A DNA stretch of 64,000 bases from Thermosyntropha sp. (lineage in GTDB: Bacteria > Bacillota > Syntrophomonadia > Syntrophomonadales > Syntrophomonadaceae): assembly GCF_017656155.1 (NCBI RefSeq), contig NZ_JACDOH010000005.1, forward strand, positions 1 to 64,000, written 5' to 3'. The notes under the pieces are model-generated. The model did not search any database, was not told the origin of the DNA, and saw nothing but the letters and a program-made list of their open reading frames with translations. Position 1 is the first letter of the stretch; the number at the start of each line of letters is the position of its first letter. Shown in pieces: positions 25,001 through 33,060 of this stretch. Position numbers and translations under genes: made by a program.

Positions 25001-26500
25001 CTATTCACCTGCTGCCTTTATGCCTAAAATTTCAAGCTCTTTCTTATTAAGCCCTATCCCCCTTAACATTAGCCTGTTTCCCCTAAGGCTTTCTATTGCA
25101 TTTATCCCCATACCTCCCAGCATTTCCTTGATTTCATGTTGCCAAGCAGTAAGGAGATTAACCAATTTACGCGCTCCAATTTCCGGATTAAGCCTTTTTA
25201 CCAATTTCGGATCCTGGGTAGCAATTCCCCAGTTGCATTTTCCGGTATAACATTTCTGGCACATGTGACAGCCAAGTGCAATAAGAGCAGCCGTTCCAAT
25301 ATACACAGCATCAGCTCCTAAAGCAACAGCCTTAACTATATCTGAACTGTTGCGAATACTTCCAGCAACCACAATAGAAACCTCGTTTCTTATCCCTTCC
25401 TCTCTTAAACGCTGATCTACTGCAGCTAAAGCAAATTCAATCGGAATTCCCACATTATCGCGTATAGCCTGTGGAGCTGCACCAGTTCCACCCCGGAAAC
25501 CATCAATAACGATAATATCTGCACCTGCCCTGGCAATTCCTGAAGCAATAGCCGCAATATTATGAACAGCCGCAACTTTAACTGCTACCGGTTTTTTATA
25601 ATCAGTAGCTTCTTTTATAGCAAAAATAAGCTGTTTTAAATCTTCAATCGAATAAATATCATGATGAGGAGCAGGAGATATAGCATCGCTGCCTACAGGT
25701 ATCATACGGGTATCAGCCACCTCCTGACCTACCTTTTCACCCGGAAGGTGTCCTCCTATGCCAGGTTTTGCTCCCTGTCCTATCTTTATTTCCACCGCTG
25801 CAGCCTCTTTCAGCATTGCAGGATTAACTCCAAACCTTCCGGAAGCTACTTGAACTATAGTGTGGTTCATACTCTTCTTTAAGTCAGCATGCACTCCCCC
25901 TTCTCCCGCGTTCCAATAAGTTCCCATAGTTTCAGCCGCTCGTGCTAGAGCCTTATGAACATTAAGACTGACCGACCCGAAAGACATAGCTGAAAACATC
26001 ACGGGCAAATCCAGCTCCAGCCAGGGAAATATATCATCTTTAAATACCTCATCTTTTTCATTTAACGCCGACTTACGCCCCAAAAAAACTTTTAGCTCTA
26101 TAGGCTCTCTTAAAGGATCAATTGAAGGATTAGTTACTTGCGAAGCATTCAAAACCATTTTATCCCAATAAACCGGATACGGCCGGTCATTACCCATTCC
26201 AGTCAACAAAACCCCACCACTTTGGGCTTGGCGATAAATATTCTTAATGTGTCTGTTTTCCCAATTGGCATTAAAAGTAAAATCATTAGCGTTCTTTCTT
26301 ATAGATAAGGCGCCGGTAGGACAAAAAACTACACATCGATGACAATTTACGCAGTATTTATCATCACTTATTATCATTTGCCAATCTTCATCCCATCTGT
26401 GCACATTATTAGCACATTGATTGACACATATTTTACAACCTATACACTTTGCCTCATTGCGTAAAACTTCATATTCCTGCATGACTAAATTTATCCCCAT
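25001..26500 (-). CDS. Glutamate synthase FMN-binding core, archaeal type, with N-terminal ferredoxin domain (GltB2-like)
   Basis: A 499-residue protein. An N-terminal two-cluster ferredoxin domain (CIGCKICVNQC and CVNCHRCVVFCP, residues 18-60) is fused to the glutamate synthase FMN-binding TIM barrel. The barrel has the signatures MSFGSVSLN, GEGGVH, KPGIGGHLPGEKV, VIDGFRGGTGAAP and the cysteines in ALGCHMCQKCYTGKC, which likely bind a [3Fe-4S]-type cluster. It makes glutamate from 2-oxoglutarate and ammonia channelled from the glutaminase protein encoded upstream. The central domain is separate from the glutaminase and GXGXG domains, unlike bacterial GltB. Confidence 0.93.
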   Translation of the reverse strand: MGINLVMQEYEVLRNEAKCIGCKICVNQCANNVHRWDEDWQMIISDDKYCVNCHRCVVFCPTGALSIRKNANDFTFNANWENRHIKNIYRQAQSGGVLLTGMGNDRPYPVYWDKMVLNASQVTNPSIDPLREPIELKVFLGRKSALNEKDEVFKDDIFPWLELDLPVMFSAMSFGSVSLNVHKALARAAETMGTYWNAGEGGVHADLKKSMNHTIVQVASGRFGVNPAMLKEAAAVEIKIGQGAKPGIGGHLPGEKVGQEVADTRMIPVGSDAISPAPHHDIYSIEDLKQLIFAIKEATDYKKPVAVKVAAVHNIAAIASGIARAGADIIVIDGFRGGTGAAPQAIRDNVGIPIEFALAAVDQRLREEGIRNEVSIVVAGSIRNSSDIVKAVALGADAVYIGTAALIALGCHMCQKCYTGKCNWGIATQDPKLVKRLNPEIGARKLVNLLTAWQHEIKEMLGGMGINAIESLRGNRLMLRGIGLNKKELEILGIKAAGE

Positions 26501-26543
26501 AATTCTCTCTCCCTTTATGTTGACTTAAATAACCGTTGATAAA

Positions 26544-27662
26544 TTAATTTGCTTCATCCTGTTTTAGGAAAATATCGTCTGCCCCTTCCAGCAAAGCTAT
26601 AACCGGTTCTCCTCCCCGCGGAGCCCATATTCTTTCTAACTTTTCCCTTGCTACTCTTCTTATCGCTGCCTCCTCACTTGCTACATAAAGCCTGCTTCCC
26701 TCCTCTGCAGCTACCAAGGAACGCAATTTTATACGATCATTTAAGGCCATCATCCCATTGCTTGCCGACAATATTATGGAAAAAGGTCCATTAAGCAAAA
26801 GACTTCCATAAGTGCCTCTAAGCCGCCTCAATTTTTCCCGGTTTTTCTGGTCTTTTTCAGCTATTTGCTCCCATAAAGGCGGAGCCACAACTGCAGCAGC
26901 TTTTTCGATGGAAAGGTTATTTTTGCGAATTAGAAAGTCGAAAATATAAGTTATTACCTCTGTATCCGTCTGTAAAGTACATTCATACTCATACATTTCT
27001 ATAAACCTTCGGTTGGCATCATAAGAAGAAATTTCACCATTGTGAACAACCGACCAGTCCAAAAGATTAAACGGATGAGCTCCGCCCCACCATCCCGGAG
27101 TATTGGTGGGAAAGCGACCGTGCGCAGTCCACAAGTAACCTTTATACTCGTCAAGACGATAAAACTCTCCGGCATCCTCCGGATAAGCTACTGCCTTAAA
27201 AACCCCCATATTTTTACCGCTGGAAAAAACATAAGCCCCTTTAATAGTCTTATTGATTTTCATAACCGCCTGTACCATAAATTCATCTTCACTCATACCT
27301 GCTTCCATCAGCTTTTGTTCTTTTGCTCTTACAAAATATCTCCATATCTGGGGAGGTTTTTTTACTGTTTTTACCTTTCGCAAAGGCATCGCTTCGGTCA
27401 TACCCACCTTAAGATTGCAATTAAGAAAATCTTCTGTTTTCTGGCGCGCTCCTTTATCATCAAAGAAAATATGCAGAGCATAACAATCTTCATAACCTGG
27501 ATATATACCATAAGCAGCAAAGCCTCCACCTAAACCATTGGATCTTTCATGCATAACCGCAATAGATTCAATAATATCAGTTCCAGAAAACATCTCTCTT
27601 TTTCTATCTATAATTCCAGCTATAGCACATCCAGACGAAATCCTTACCTTACCTTCGTTCAT
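26544..27662 (-). CDS. Glutamate synthase class II glutaminase subunit (GltB1-like)
   Basis: A 372-residue class II glutamine amidotransferase. The nucleophile Cys is at position 12 (SSGCAIAGIIDRKR), so an 11-residue propeptide must be removed to expose it, as in GltB and PurF-like enzymes. Further landmarks are WTAHGRFPTNTPGWWGGAHPFNLL and VVHNGEISSYDANR, the usual glutamine-binding segments. It releases ammonia for the FMN core encoded next. The gene opens the GOGAT operon behind a predicted ANTAR-controlled attenuator. GGAGGG precedes the ATG. Confidence 0.92.
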   Translation of the reverse strand: MNEGKVRISSGCAIAGIIDRKREMFSGTDIIESIAVMHERSNGLGGGFAAYGIYPGYEDCYALHIFFDDKGARQKTEDFLNCNLKVGMTEAMPLRKVKTVKKPPQIWRYFVRAKEQKLMEAGMSEDEFMVQAVMKINKTIKGAYVFSSGKNMGVFKAVAYPEDAGEFYRLDEYKGYLWTAHGRFPTNTPGWWGGAHPFNLLDWSVVHNGEISSYDANRRFIEMYEYECTLQTDTEVITYIFDFLIRKNNLSIEKAAAVVAPPLWEQIAEKDQKNREKLRRLRGTYGSLLLNGPFSIILSASNGMMALNDRIKLRSLVAAEEGSRLYVASEEAAIRRVAREKLERIWAPRGGEPVIALLEGADDIFLKQDEAN

Positions 27663-27680
27663 AACTTCCCTCCTCTATGC

Positions 27681-27775
27681 AAAAAAGCCCTTAGCCCCAG
27701 ATAAACTGGTGCTAAGGACTTCTTTGTCCCATAAAAATATTATTTTAGAATAGCAATTCGATGCACCTTTGCATC
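27681..27775 (-). promoter_or_regulatory. ANTAR-type antitermination leader of the glutamate synthase operon
   Basis: In transcript order, hairpin P1 has stem GATGC/GCATC with loop AAAGGU (27760-27775). A linker of about 30 bases follows. Hairpin P2 has stem GGAC/GUCC with loop AAAGAA (27716-27729). Then comes a terminator with stem AGTCCTTAGC-CCAG against CTGG-GCTAAGGGCT and a six-T tail (27681-27720). Both loops are hexanucleotides with A at position 1 and G at position 4, the known ANTAR recognition feature. The 3' arm of P2 is also the start of the terminator stem, so P2 and the terminator are mutually exclusive. Confidence 0.8.
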
Positions 27776-27791
27776 TTTTATCTTTATTCTA

Positions 27792-27821
27792 ATTTTATGC
27801 CTTCTTTAGCTGGAAAAGCAA
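27792..27821 (-). promoter_or_regulatory. Probable promoter of the glutamate synthase operon
   Basis: On the minus strand TTGCTT (27816-27821) and TAAAAT (27792-27797) are spaced by 18 bases. Transcription would start near 27786, placing the P1 hairpin about ten bases into the RNA and giving a leader of roughly 125 bases. Confidence 0.45.
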
Positions 27822-27862
27822 TACTGACAAAAAAGATATAATGTATACATTCTGCAGCAAAT

Positions 27863-27899
27863 AAAAAGTCTTTTATCTGTTCAACCAGACAAAAGACTT
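27863..27899 (-). terminator. Terminator after amtB
   Basis: The arms at 27866-27879 and 27886-27899 form a 14-bp stem (one G-U on the RNA) with a six-base loop. On the minus strand it is followed by TTTTTATTTG. It ends the glnA-to-amtB run before the promoter of the glutamate synthase operon. Confidence 0.88.
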
Positions 27900-27939
27900 G
27901 CAAAGCTTTATATTATTCAAAATTTATACAGCCCGCATA

Positions 27940-29256
27940 TTACATATTATATGCATTTTCTCCATGCACTGAAACATCAAGCCCAGCCTCTTCTTCTTCC
28001 CTGCTTACCCGCAAAGGAATTAAACCTTTCAATACATTCAGTATTAACCAGGTCATAAAAGCAGCATAAAGATAAGTTACTATTATGCCTATAAGCTCTG
28101 CCCGAAAAAGATGAACTCCTCCATAAAGAATTCCGTCAACCCCTGCAGGATTCACTCTCTTTGAGGCAAATATTCCTGTAGCTAAAGCTCCAAAAGTTCC
28201 ACCTATTCCATGGATGCCAAAAGCATCAAGTGCATCATCATATCCTAAATAAGTCTTTAATCTGCTCACTGCAAAATAACACAAGGGACTTACCAATAAA
28301 CCAATAATTAAAGCTGAAAGAGGAGAAACAAACCCTGCCGCCGGGGTAATAGCAACCATTCCTGCAACTGCTCCGCTGGCAGCACCTAAAACCGTGGGTT
28401 TCCCTTGTCTTATCCATTCTATAATTATCCAGGAAAGTGAGGCAGCAGCTGCAGCGGTATTAGTGGTTAAAAGTGCCAGACCTGCAATTTCATCAGCTTT
28501 TAAAGCACTGCCAGCATTAAAACCAAACCATCCAAACCAGAGGAGAGCAGTTCCTAAAACCGTCATCGGCAGATTATGGGATACAATCGGCCCGGGATTT
28601 TCCTCCCGCCGCTTGCCCAGCACCAAAGCAGTTATCAATCCGGAAACCCCTGAACTTATATGAACCACCATACCACCTGCAAAATCCAAAGCGCCAAGCT
28701 TACTTAAAAAGCCTCCTCCCCATACCCAATGGGCAAGGGGATCATAAACTAAAGTTGTCCATGAAAATATAAAAATTATAAAAGCAGAAAACCTCATTCT
28801 TTCGGCAAAAGATCCGGTTATAATAGCTGCGGTTATAATCGCAAACATGAGCTGAAAAAGAGCAAAAACCGAGTGTGGCACTGTCCCAACATAAGCATTA
28901 TCGGAATTAAAAACTACATTTTTAAACCCCAACCAGTCTAGTCCTCCTATGATTCCTGATATATCCGAACCAAAAGATAAAGTATAGCCTATCATAATCC
29001 ACTGGACAGAAACTAACGCCATAATTACAAAACACTGCATTAAAATACTTAAGACATTTTTTCTTTTTACCATGCCTCCGTAAAATAAAGCTAATCCAGG
29101 AGTCATAAGCATTACTAACCCGGTGCATATTATCAGAAAAGCAGTATCTCCCGAATTCAAACTACTCCCTTCGGCAGCTGCAACCGGATAAGTCATCAAA
29201 ACGAGCAAAACTAGACTCAAACCAATACAACGCGGTAACATATTTTTCAACATCAT
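27940..29256 (-). CDS. amtB: Ammonium transporter AmtB
   Basis: A polytopic Amt/Rh-family channel of about 438 residues with a cleavable N-terminal signal (MLPRCIGLSLVLLVLMTYPVAAAEG). Family landmarks include FYGGMVKRKNVLSILMQ, WGGGFLSKLGALDFAGGMVVHISSG, LLWFGWFGFNAGSA and DDALDAFGIHGIGGTFGALATG, which supply pore-lining Phe, Trp and His residues. It moves ammonium across the cell membrane and is normally gated by GlnK, encoded just upstream. The ATG at 29256 is chosen because GAAGGGG lies upstream. A longer frame to 29319 would run through the attenuator hairpins and is rejected. Confidence 0.95.
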   Translation of the reverse strand: MMLKNMLPRCIGLSLVLLVLMTYPVAAAEGSSLNSGDTAFLIICTGLVMLMTPGLALFYGGMVKRKNVLSILMQCFVIMALVSVQWIMIGYTLSFGSDISGIIGGLDWLGFKNVVFNSDNAYVGTVPHSVFALFQLMFAIITAAIITGSFAERMRFSAFIIFIFSWTTLVYDPLAHWVWGGGFLSKLGALDFAGGMVVHISSGVSGLITALVLGKRREENPGPIVSHNLPMTVLGTALLWFGWFGFNAGSALKADEIAGLALLTTNTAAAAASLSWIIIEWIRQGKPTVLGAASGAVAGMVAITPAAGFVSPLSALIIGLLVSPLCYFAVSRLKTYLGYDDALDAFGIHGIGGTFGALATGIFASKRVNPAGVDGILYGGVHLFRAELIGIIVTYLYAAFMTWLILNVLKGLIPLRVSREEEEAGLDVSVHGENAYNM

Positions 29257-29273
29257 AATATAAACCCCTTCTT

Positions 29274-29371
29274 GATAAAAACGGCACTTACCTGTTGTGG
29301 TAAGCGCCTTTGCTTTCACTTATTTAAATTTGATTCAATTCTGAGAACAACCTAAAGAGCACTGTCTCCTC
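29274..29371 (-). promoter_or_regulatory. ANTAR-type attenuator between glnK and amtB
   Basis: P1, inside the last codons of glnK, has stem GAGGAG/CUCUUU (two G-U pairs) with loop ACAGUG (29354-29371). P2 has stem AAGC/GCUU with loop AAAGGC (29302-29315). A terminator follows: GGCGCTTACC/GGTAAGTGCC with loop ACAACA and then GTTTTTATC (29274-29308). Both small loops have A1 and G4. P2 shares its loop end and 3' arm with the terminator's 5' arm, so they exclude each other. The hairpin separates amtB from glnK. Confidence 0.7.
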
Positions 29372-29690
29372 TCTCCCCGGTGCTTATCCGTATAATATCT
29401 TCTACCGGGTAGACAAATATCTTACCATCTCCAATTTGGCCTGTCTGACATACCTTAATTATTTTTTCAACAATCCGATCCTTCCAGTGATCCCTGCATA
29501 CAATCTCTACTTTAACTTTGGGAAAAAGGTCTACTTCAACCTCCTGCCCCCGGTAATACTGTTTTATATCTTTCTGCAATCCCCTTCCCATCACATTGTA
29601 AACAGTCATTCCTCTTACTTCCATTTCATTCAAAGCTTTCTTCAAAACTTCCAAACTGGTAGGGCGTATAACCGCTTCTATCTTTTTCAT
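29352..29690 (-). CDS. glnK: PII nitrogen-regulatory protein (GlnK/GlnB family)
   Basis: A 112-residue PII signal protein. It begins MKKIEAVIRPTSLEVLKKAL, has a T-loop (about residues 36-55, ending RGQEVEVDLFPKVKVEIV) and a C-terminal IGDGKIFVYPVEDIIRISTGE segment that binds ATP/ADP and 2-oxoglutarate. The Tyr uridylylated at position 51 in E. coli is Val here, so control is likely by ligand binding rather than by GlnD. It should block the AmtB channel when nitrogen is plentiful. It lies between asnB and amtB in one run. Confidence 0.95.
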   Translation of the reverse strand: MKKIEAVIRPTSLEVLKKALNEMEVRGMTVYNVMGRGLQKDIKQYYRGQEVEVDLFPKVKVEIVCRDHWKDRIVEKIIKVCQTGQIGDGKIFVYPVEDIIRISTGERGDSAL

Positions 29691-29727
29691 ATGCCAGCTC
29701 CTTTCTTTTTTAATTCAAAAGCTGATT

Positions 29728-31584
29728 TTAATCTATCAATATATTGACATTGTATTTATTAATCCACCGATTGAGCTGAATCATATATGCCAAATACTGA
29801 GCATCTCTCATAAGCTGACCAAACCAAGGCAAAGTAAAAAACTGCTGCTCGTTTTTCAGATATTCTTCCAGTTTATCTCTATCCAGCAAAAATAAAATTG
29901 GTGATGACGGATTTTTTAATATATTTTCCATTTCCCTTTTCACCATTCGGTAATAAATGGGATGGTGCGTTTTCGGATATGGAGTTTTAGCCCGGTATAA
30001 AATATCTTCTGGCAGCAAACCTTTCACAGCATACCTTAAAATACCTTTCGGCATATTTTTATAAAACTTAATTTCTGAAGGTAAATTCCATACATATTCA
30101 ATCAACCGGTGGTCACTGAAGGGAACTCTTATTTCCAGCCCCCAGGCCATACTCATACGATCTTTACGATTTAATAGCGTAGGCATAAAATGATGAATAC
30201 TAAGATAAGCCATCTCCAACAGCCTTTGTTCTTCTTTATTCTCCTCATATACTACAGGAACTTTCCTTATCGCTTCCTCATATCGATATTTAACATATTC
30301 CGTTAAATTAATCTTTTCTTTTATTTGTGGCCTTAAAAACATGCTTCTTTGGTCAAGCATTCTTATCCATGGAAAAACTTCCGTTTTTAACATAGCACTA
30401 TCAGTAAACCATGGATAGCCTCCGAAAACTTCATCTGCACATTCTCCCGATAATGCAACAGTGGCCTTCTTTTTTATTTCCCGGCAAAACAGATAAAGCG
30501 AAGCATCAATATCTGCCATACCCGGAAGGTCATTAGCTTCCAAAGCCTGATTTAAAGCCTGAAAAAGTTCTCGATTGTCAAGAAGCACAGTATTATGTCT
30601 TATCTTTAAAAAATCAGCCACCTTTAAAGCCCACTTTGCATCAACATCTTTTTCAAAGCCATCAGCTCTAAAATAAACTTGATTATCTTCATAATCTACG
30701 GAAAAAGAGCTTATATCGGCCAAATAATTCTCTTTGCCAGCACATTCAGTCGTTAAAGCGGTTATAATGCTGGAATCGAGTCCGCCGGAAAGCAAAGTAC
30801 AGATATTAACATCGGCATTAAGCTGTTTTTCTACTGCATCAGATAAAATATTCCTTATATTGAATGCTACTTCTTCTATATCAGCACTTACAGGAAGCGA
30901 AGGAAGCTGCCAGTAAGAAACCTCTTTTATTCCCTGCCTGCTATATATCATATAAGAGGCAGGTTTGAGCTCTTTTATATTGCGAAAAACACCATGCCCC
31001 GGTGTGCGTCCCGGTCCCAAAGCTAAAATTTCACACAACCCTTCCCGGTCAATTTCCGCTTTTACAGATGGATGGACTAAAAGTGCTTTTATTTCCGAAG
31101 CAAAAATCAAACATCCGTTTTTGAAAGTATAAAAAAGAGGTTTTACCCCTACTCTGTCCCGGGCTAAAAATAAGGTTTTATTCCTCATATCCCATATCGC
31201 CAGTGCATAAATACCATTAAACCTTTCAAGGCATTTTTCTTTCCAATTCATATAAGCCAGTAAAACCACTTCAGTGTCAGAATTACGCGTGCTGAAAATA
31301 TAACCCGCTTTTTCTAACTCCTCTCTGAGCTCAGAAGCATTATAAAGTTCACCATTATAAACTATAACATAAGCATCTTCTCCTCTCTTTCTGATCATGG
31401 GCTGGATCCCTCCTGCCGGGTCTAAAACAATCAATCGCCTATGCCCTAAAATAACTTCGTCATCCTCCCATGTTCCTTCTGCATCTGGTCCACGATTTTT
31501 AAGTATCTCCATCATGTTTTTTACAATATTTAAATCTCCCTTAACATTTTTATTAAAACTTGCCAAACCTGCTATTCCGCACAT
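29728..31584 (-). CDS. asnB: Glutamine-dependent asparagine synthetase
   Basis: A 618-residue AsnB. The N-terminal class II glutaminase begins MCGIAGLASF with Cys2 as nucleophile and contains IVYNGELYNASELREELEKAGY. The C-terminal ATP pyrophosphatase-type synthetase has the P-loop-like LLSGGLDSSIITAL and the ALSGECADEVFGGYPW segment. It converts aspartate, glutamine and ATP to asparagine. It lies downstream of glnA behind a predicted ANTAR attenuator and is followed by glnK-amtB, so asparagine formation seems part of the nitrogen response here. Length and motifs are normal. Confidence 0.94.
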   Translation of the reverse strand: MCGIAGLASFNKNVKGDLNIVKNMMEILKNRGPDAEGTWEDDEVILGHRRLIVLDPAGGIQPMIRKRGEDAYVIVYNGELYNASELREELEKAGYIFSTRNSDTEVVLLAYMNWKEKCLERFNGIYALAIWDMRNKTLFLARDRVGVKPLFYTFKNGCLIFASEIKALLVHPSVKAEIDREGLCEILALGPGRTPGHGVFRNIKELKPASYMIYSRQGIKEVSYWQLPSLPVSADIEEVAFNIRNILSDAVEKQLNADVNICTLLSGGLDSSIITALTTECAGKENYLADISSFSVDYEDNQVYFRADGFEKDVDAKWALKVADFLKIRHNTVLLDNRELFQALNQALEANDLPGMADIDASLYLFCREIKKKATVALSGECADEVFGGYPWFTDSAMLKTEVFPWIRMLDQRSMFLRPQIKEKINLTEYVKYRYEEAIRKVPVVYEENKEEQRLLEMAYLSIHHFMPTLLNRKDRMSMAWGLEIRVPFSDHRLIEYVWNLPSEIKFYKNMPKGILRYAVKGLLPEDILYRAKTPYPKTHHPIYYRMVKREMENILKNPSSPILFLLDRDKLEEYLKNEQQFFTLPWFGQLMRDAQYLAYMIQLNRWINKYNVNILID

Positions 31585-31616
31585 TTTGCCACTCTCCTTT
31601 ATTTTTTCAAATAAGT

Positions 31617-31655
31617 AAAAAAGAGCCGAAGAAATATATCTTCGGCTCCATTGCC
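31617..31655 (-). promoter_or_regulatory. ANTAR-type attenuator between glnA and asnB
   Basis: P2 has stem GGC/GCC with loop AAUGGA (A1, G4) at 31644-31655. It overlaps the 5' arm of the terminator GAGCCGAAGA/TCTTCGGCTC (31623-31648), followed by six T. A weaker P1 candidate has loop AUAGUG in a mismatched stem just after the glnA stop (about 31690-31706). The P2 stem is only three pairs, so this is the least certain of the three. Confidence 0.55.
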
Positions 31656-31712
31656 TCTTTTAATATATGCAAAAAGGTGGCAAAATAGTGCTTAAAAATA
31701 GACACTATTCAA

Positions 31713-33047
31713 TTAAAATCTGATTAAATATTGCTTTAACTCCCAGGGAGTTACCTGCATATTATACTCCTGCCACTCCTGCATACGCCCTTCTACCATT
31801 TTTTCATAAATATGCTCTCCCAATGCACTTTTTATCACTTCGTCTTTCTCTAATTCCTGGAGAGCTTCCAGAAGGCTTCCCGGCAAACTCTGGATATTCA
31901 AGGCCTTCCTCTCTTCTTCATCCATTATATATATATTTCGATCAACCGGTTCAGGAGGTTCTATCTTGTTTACTACTCCATCTAACCCTGCCTTTAATAA
32001 AGCAGCCATAGCCAAATATGGATTACAGCTGGGATCAGGATTTCTAACTTCAATGCGGGTACTCATACCTCTTTTAGCTGGAACCCGAACAAGACAACTG
32101 CGGTTTTTCCCCGACCATGCTATATAAACAGGGGCTTCATAACCAGGCACTAATCTCTTATAAGAGTTAATAGTAGGGTTAGTTACCGCGCAAAGAGCAC
32201 GGGCATGTTTTAATATCCCTCCTATAAAATAGCGCGCAGTTTCACTTAAACCATCCGGATCACCTGGATCATAAAAGGTATTATTTCCATCTTTAAAGAG
32301 AGAAATATGAGTATGCATACCCGAACCGTTAACCCCATAAACAGGTTTAGGCATAAAAGAGGCATACAGCCCGTGTCTCTGGGCAATAGATCGGACAGTT
32401 AGTTTAAAGGTCATTATAGCATCAGCAATTTTAAGAGCATCAGCATACTTAAAATCAATCTCATGTTGACCTGGAGCTACTTCATGATGAGAAGCCTCAA
32501 TTTCAAAACCCATCTCCTCCAATGTCAAATCCATGTCCCGCCTTGCATTTTCACCCAAGTCCATTGGTGCTAAATCAAAATAACCTGCCTCATCCTGAGT
32601 GCGGGTAGTTGCTTTTCCCTCTTCGTCTGCCAAGAACAGGAAAAACTCCGCTTCTGGTCCTACATTCATCACATATCCTAAATCATTAGCTTCTTTTAAA
32701 ATCCTCTTCAGGTTATTGCGCGGGCAGCCAGCAAAAGGAGTTCCATCTGGATTTCCCACATCACATATAAGTCTTGCTACCCTTCCATTAGAACCACTGC
32801 GCCAGGGGAAAAGCACAAAGGTATCAGGATCAGGGAAAAGATACATATCAGATTCAGAAATATCTGCAAAACCATTTATAGAAGATCCGTCAAACATAAT
32901 CTCTCCATCTAAAGCCTTCTTAAGCTGGCCTACCGGAATCGCAACATTTTTCAATATCCCTGAAATATCAGTAAACTGCAACCTTAAAAACCTCACATCA
33001 TATTCCTTAACCTTTTCCAAAATAATCTCCTTTTGAACTTCAGTCAT
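31713..33047 (-). CDS. glnA: Glutamine synthetase type I
   Basis: At 444 residues this is the short GlnA form typical of Firmicutes (GSI-alpha). Active-site segments include [30 protein letters not shown], the metal/glutamate region [10 protein letters not shown] and the ATP-binding [22 protein letters not shown]. The adenylylation Tyr loop of the beta type is not present. The ATG at 33047 is used: AAGGAGG precedes it, and the gene then starts 13 bases after the ANTAR regulator gene, forming a two-gene unit. A longer frame to 33077 overlaps that gene. Confidence 0.96.
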   Translation of the reverse strand: MTEVQKEIILEKVKEYDVRFLRLQFTDISGILKNVAIPVGQLKKALDGEIMFDGSSINGFADISESDMYLFPDPDTFVLFPWRSGSNGRVARLICDVGNPDGTPFAGCPRNNLKRILKEANDLGYVMNVGPEAEFFLFLADEEGKATTRTQDEAGYFDLAPMDLGENARRDMDLTLEEMGFEIEASHHEVAPGQHEIDFKYADALKIADAIMTFKLTVRSIAQRHGLYASFMPKPVYGVNGSGMHTHISLFKDGNNTFYDPGDPDGLSETARYFIGGILKHARALCAVTNPTINSYKRLVPGYEAPVYIAWSGKNRSCLVRVPAKRGMSTRIEVRNPDPSCNPYLAMAALLKAGLDGVVNKIEPPEPVDRNIYIMDEEERKALNIQSLPGSLLEALQELEKDEVIKSALGEHIYEKMVEGRMQEWQEYNMQVTPWELKQYLIRF

Positions 33048-33060
33048 ATTTTCTTCCTCC

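Noticed and set aside
29257-29319. N-terminal extension of amtB
   Set aside because: It would be encoded across the terminator and P2 hairpin, and the ATG at 29256 has its own ribosome-binding site and starts a good signal peptide.
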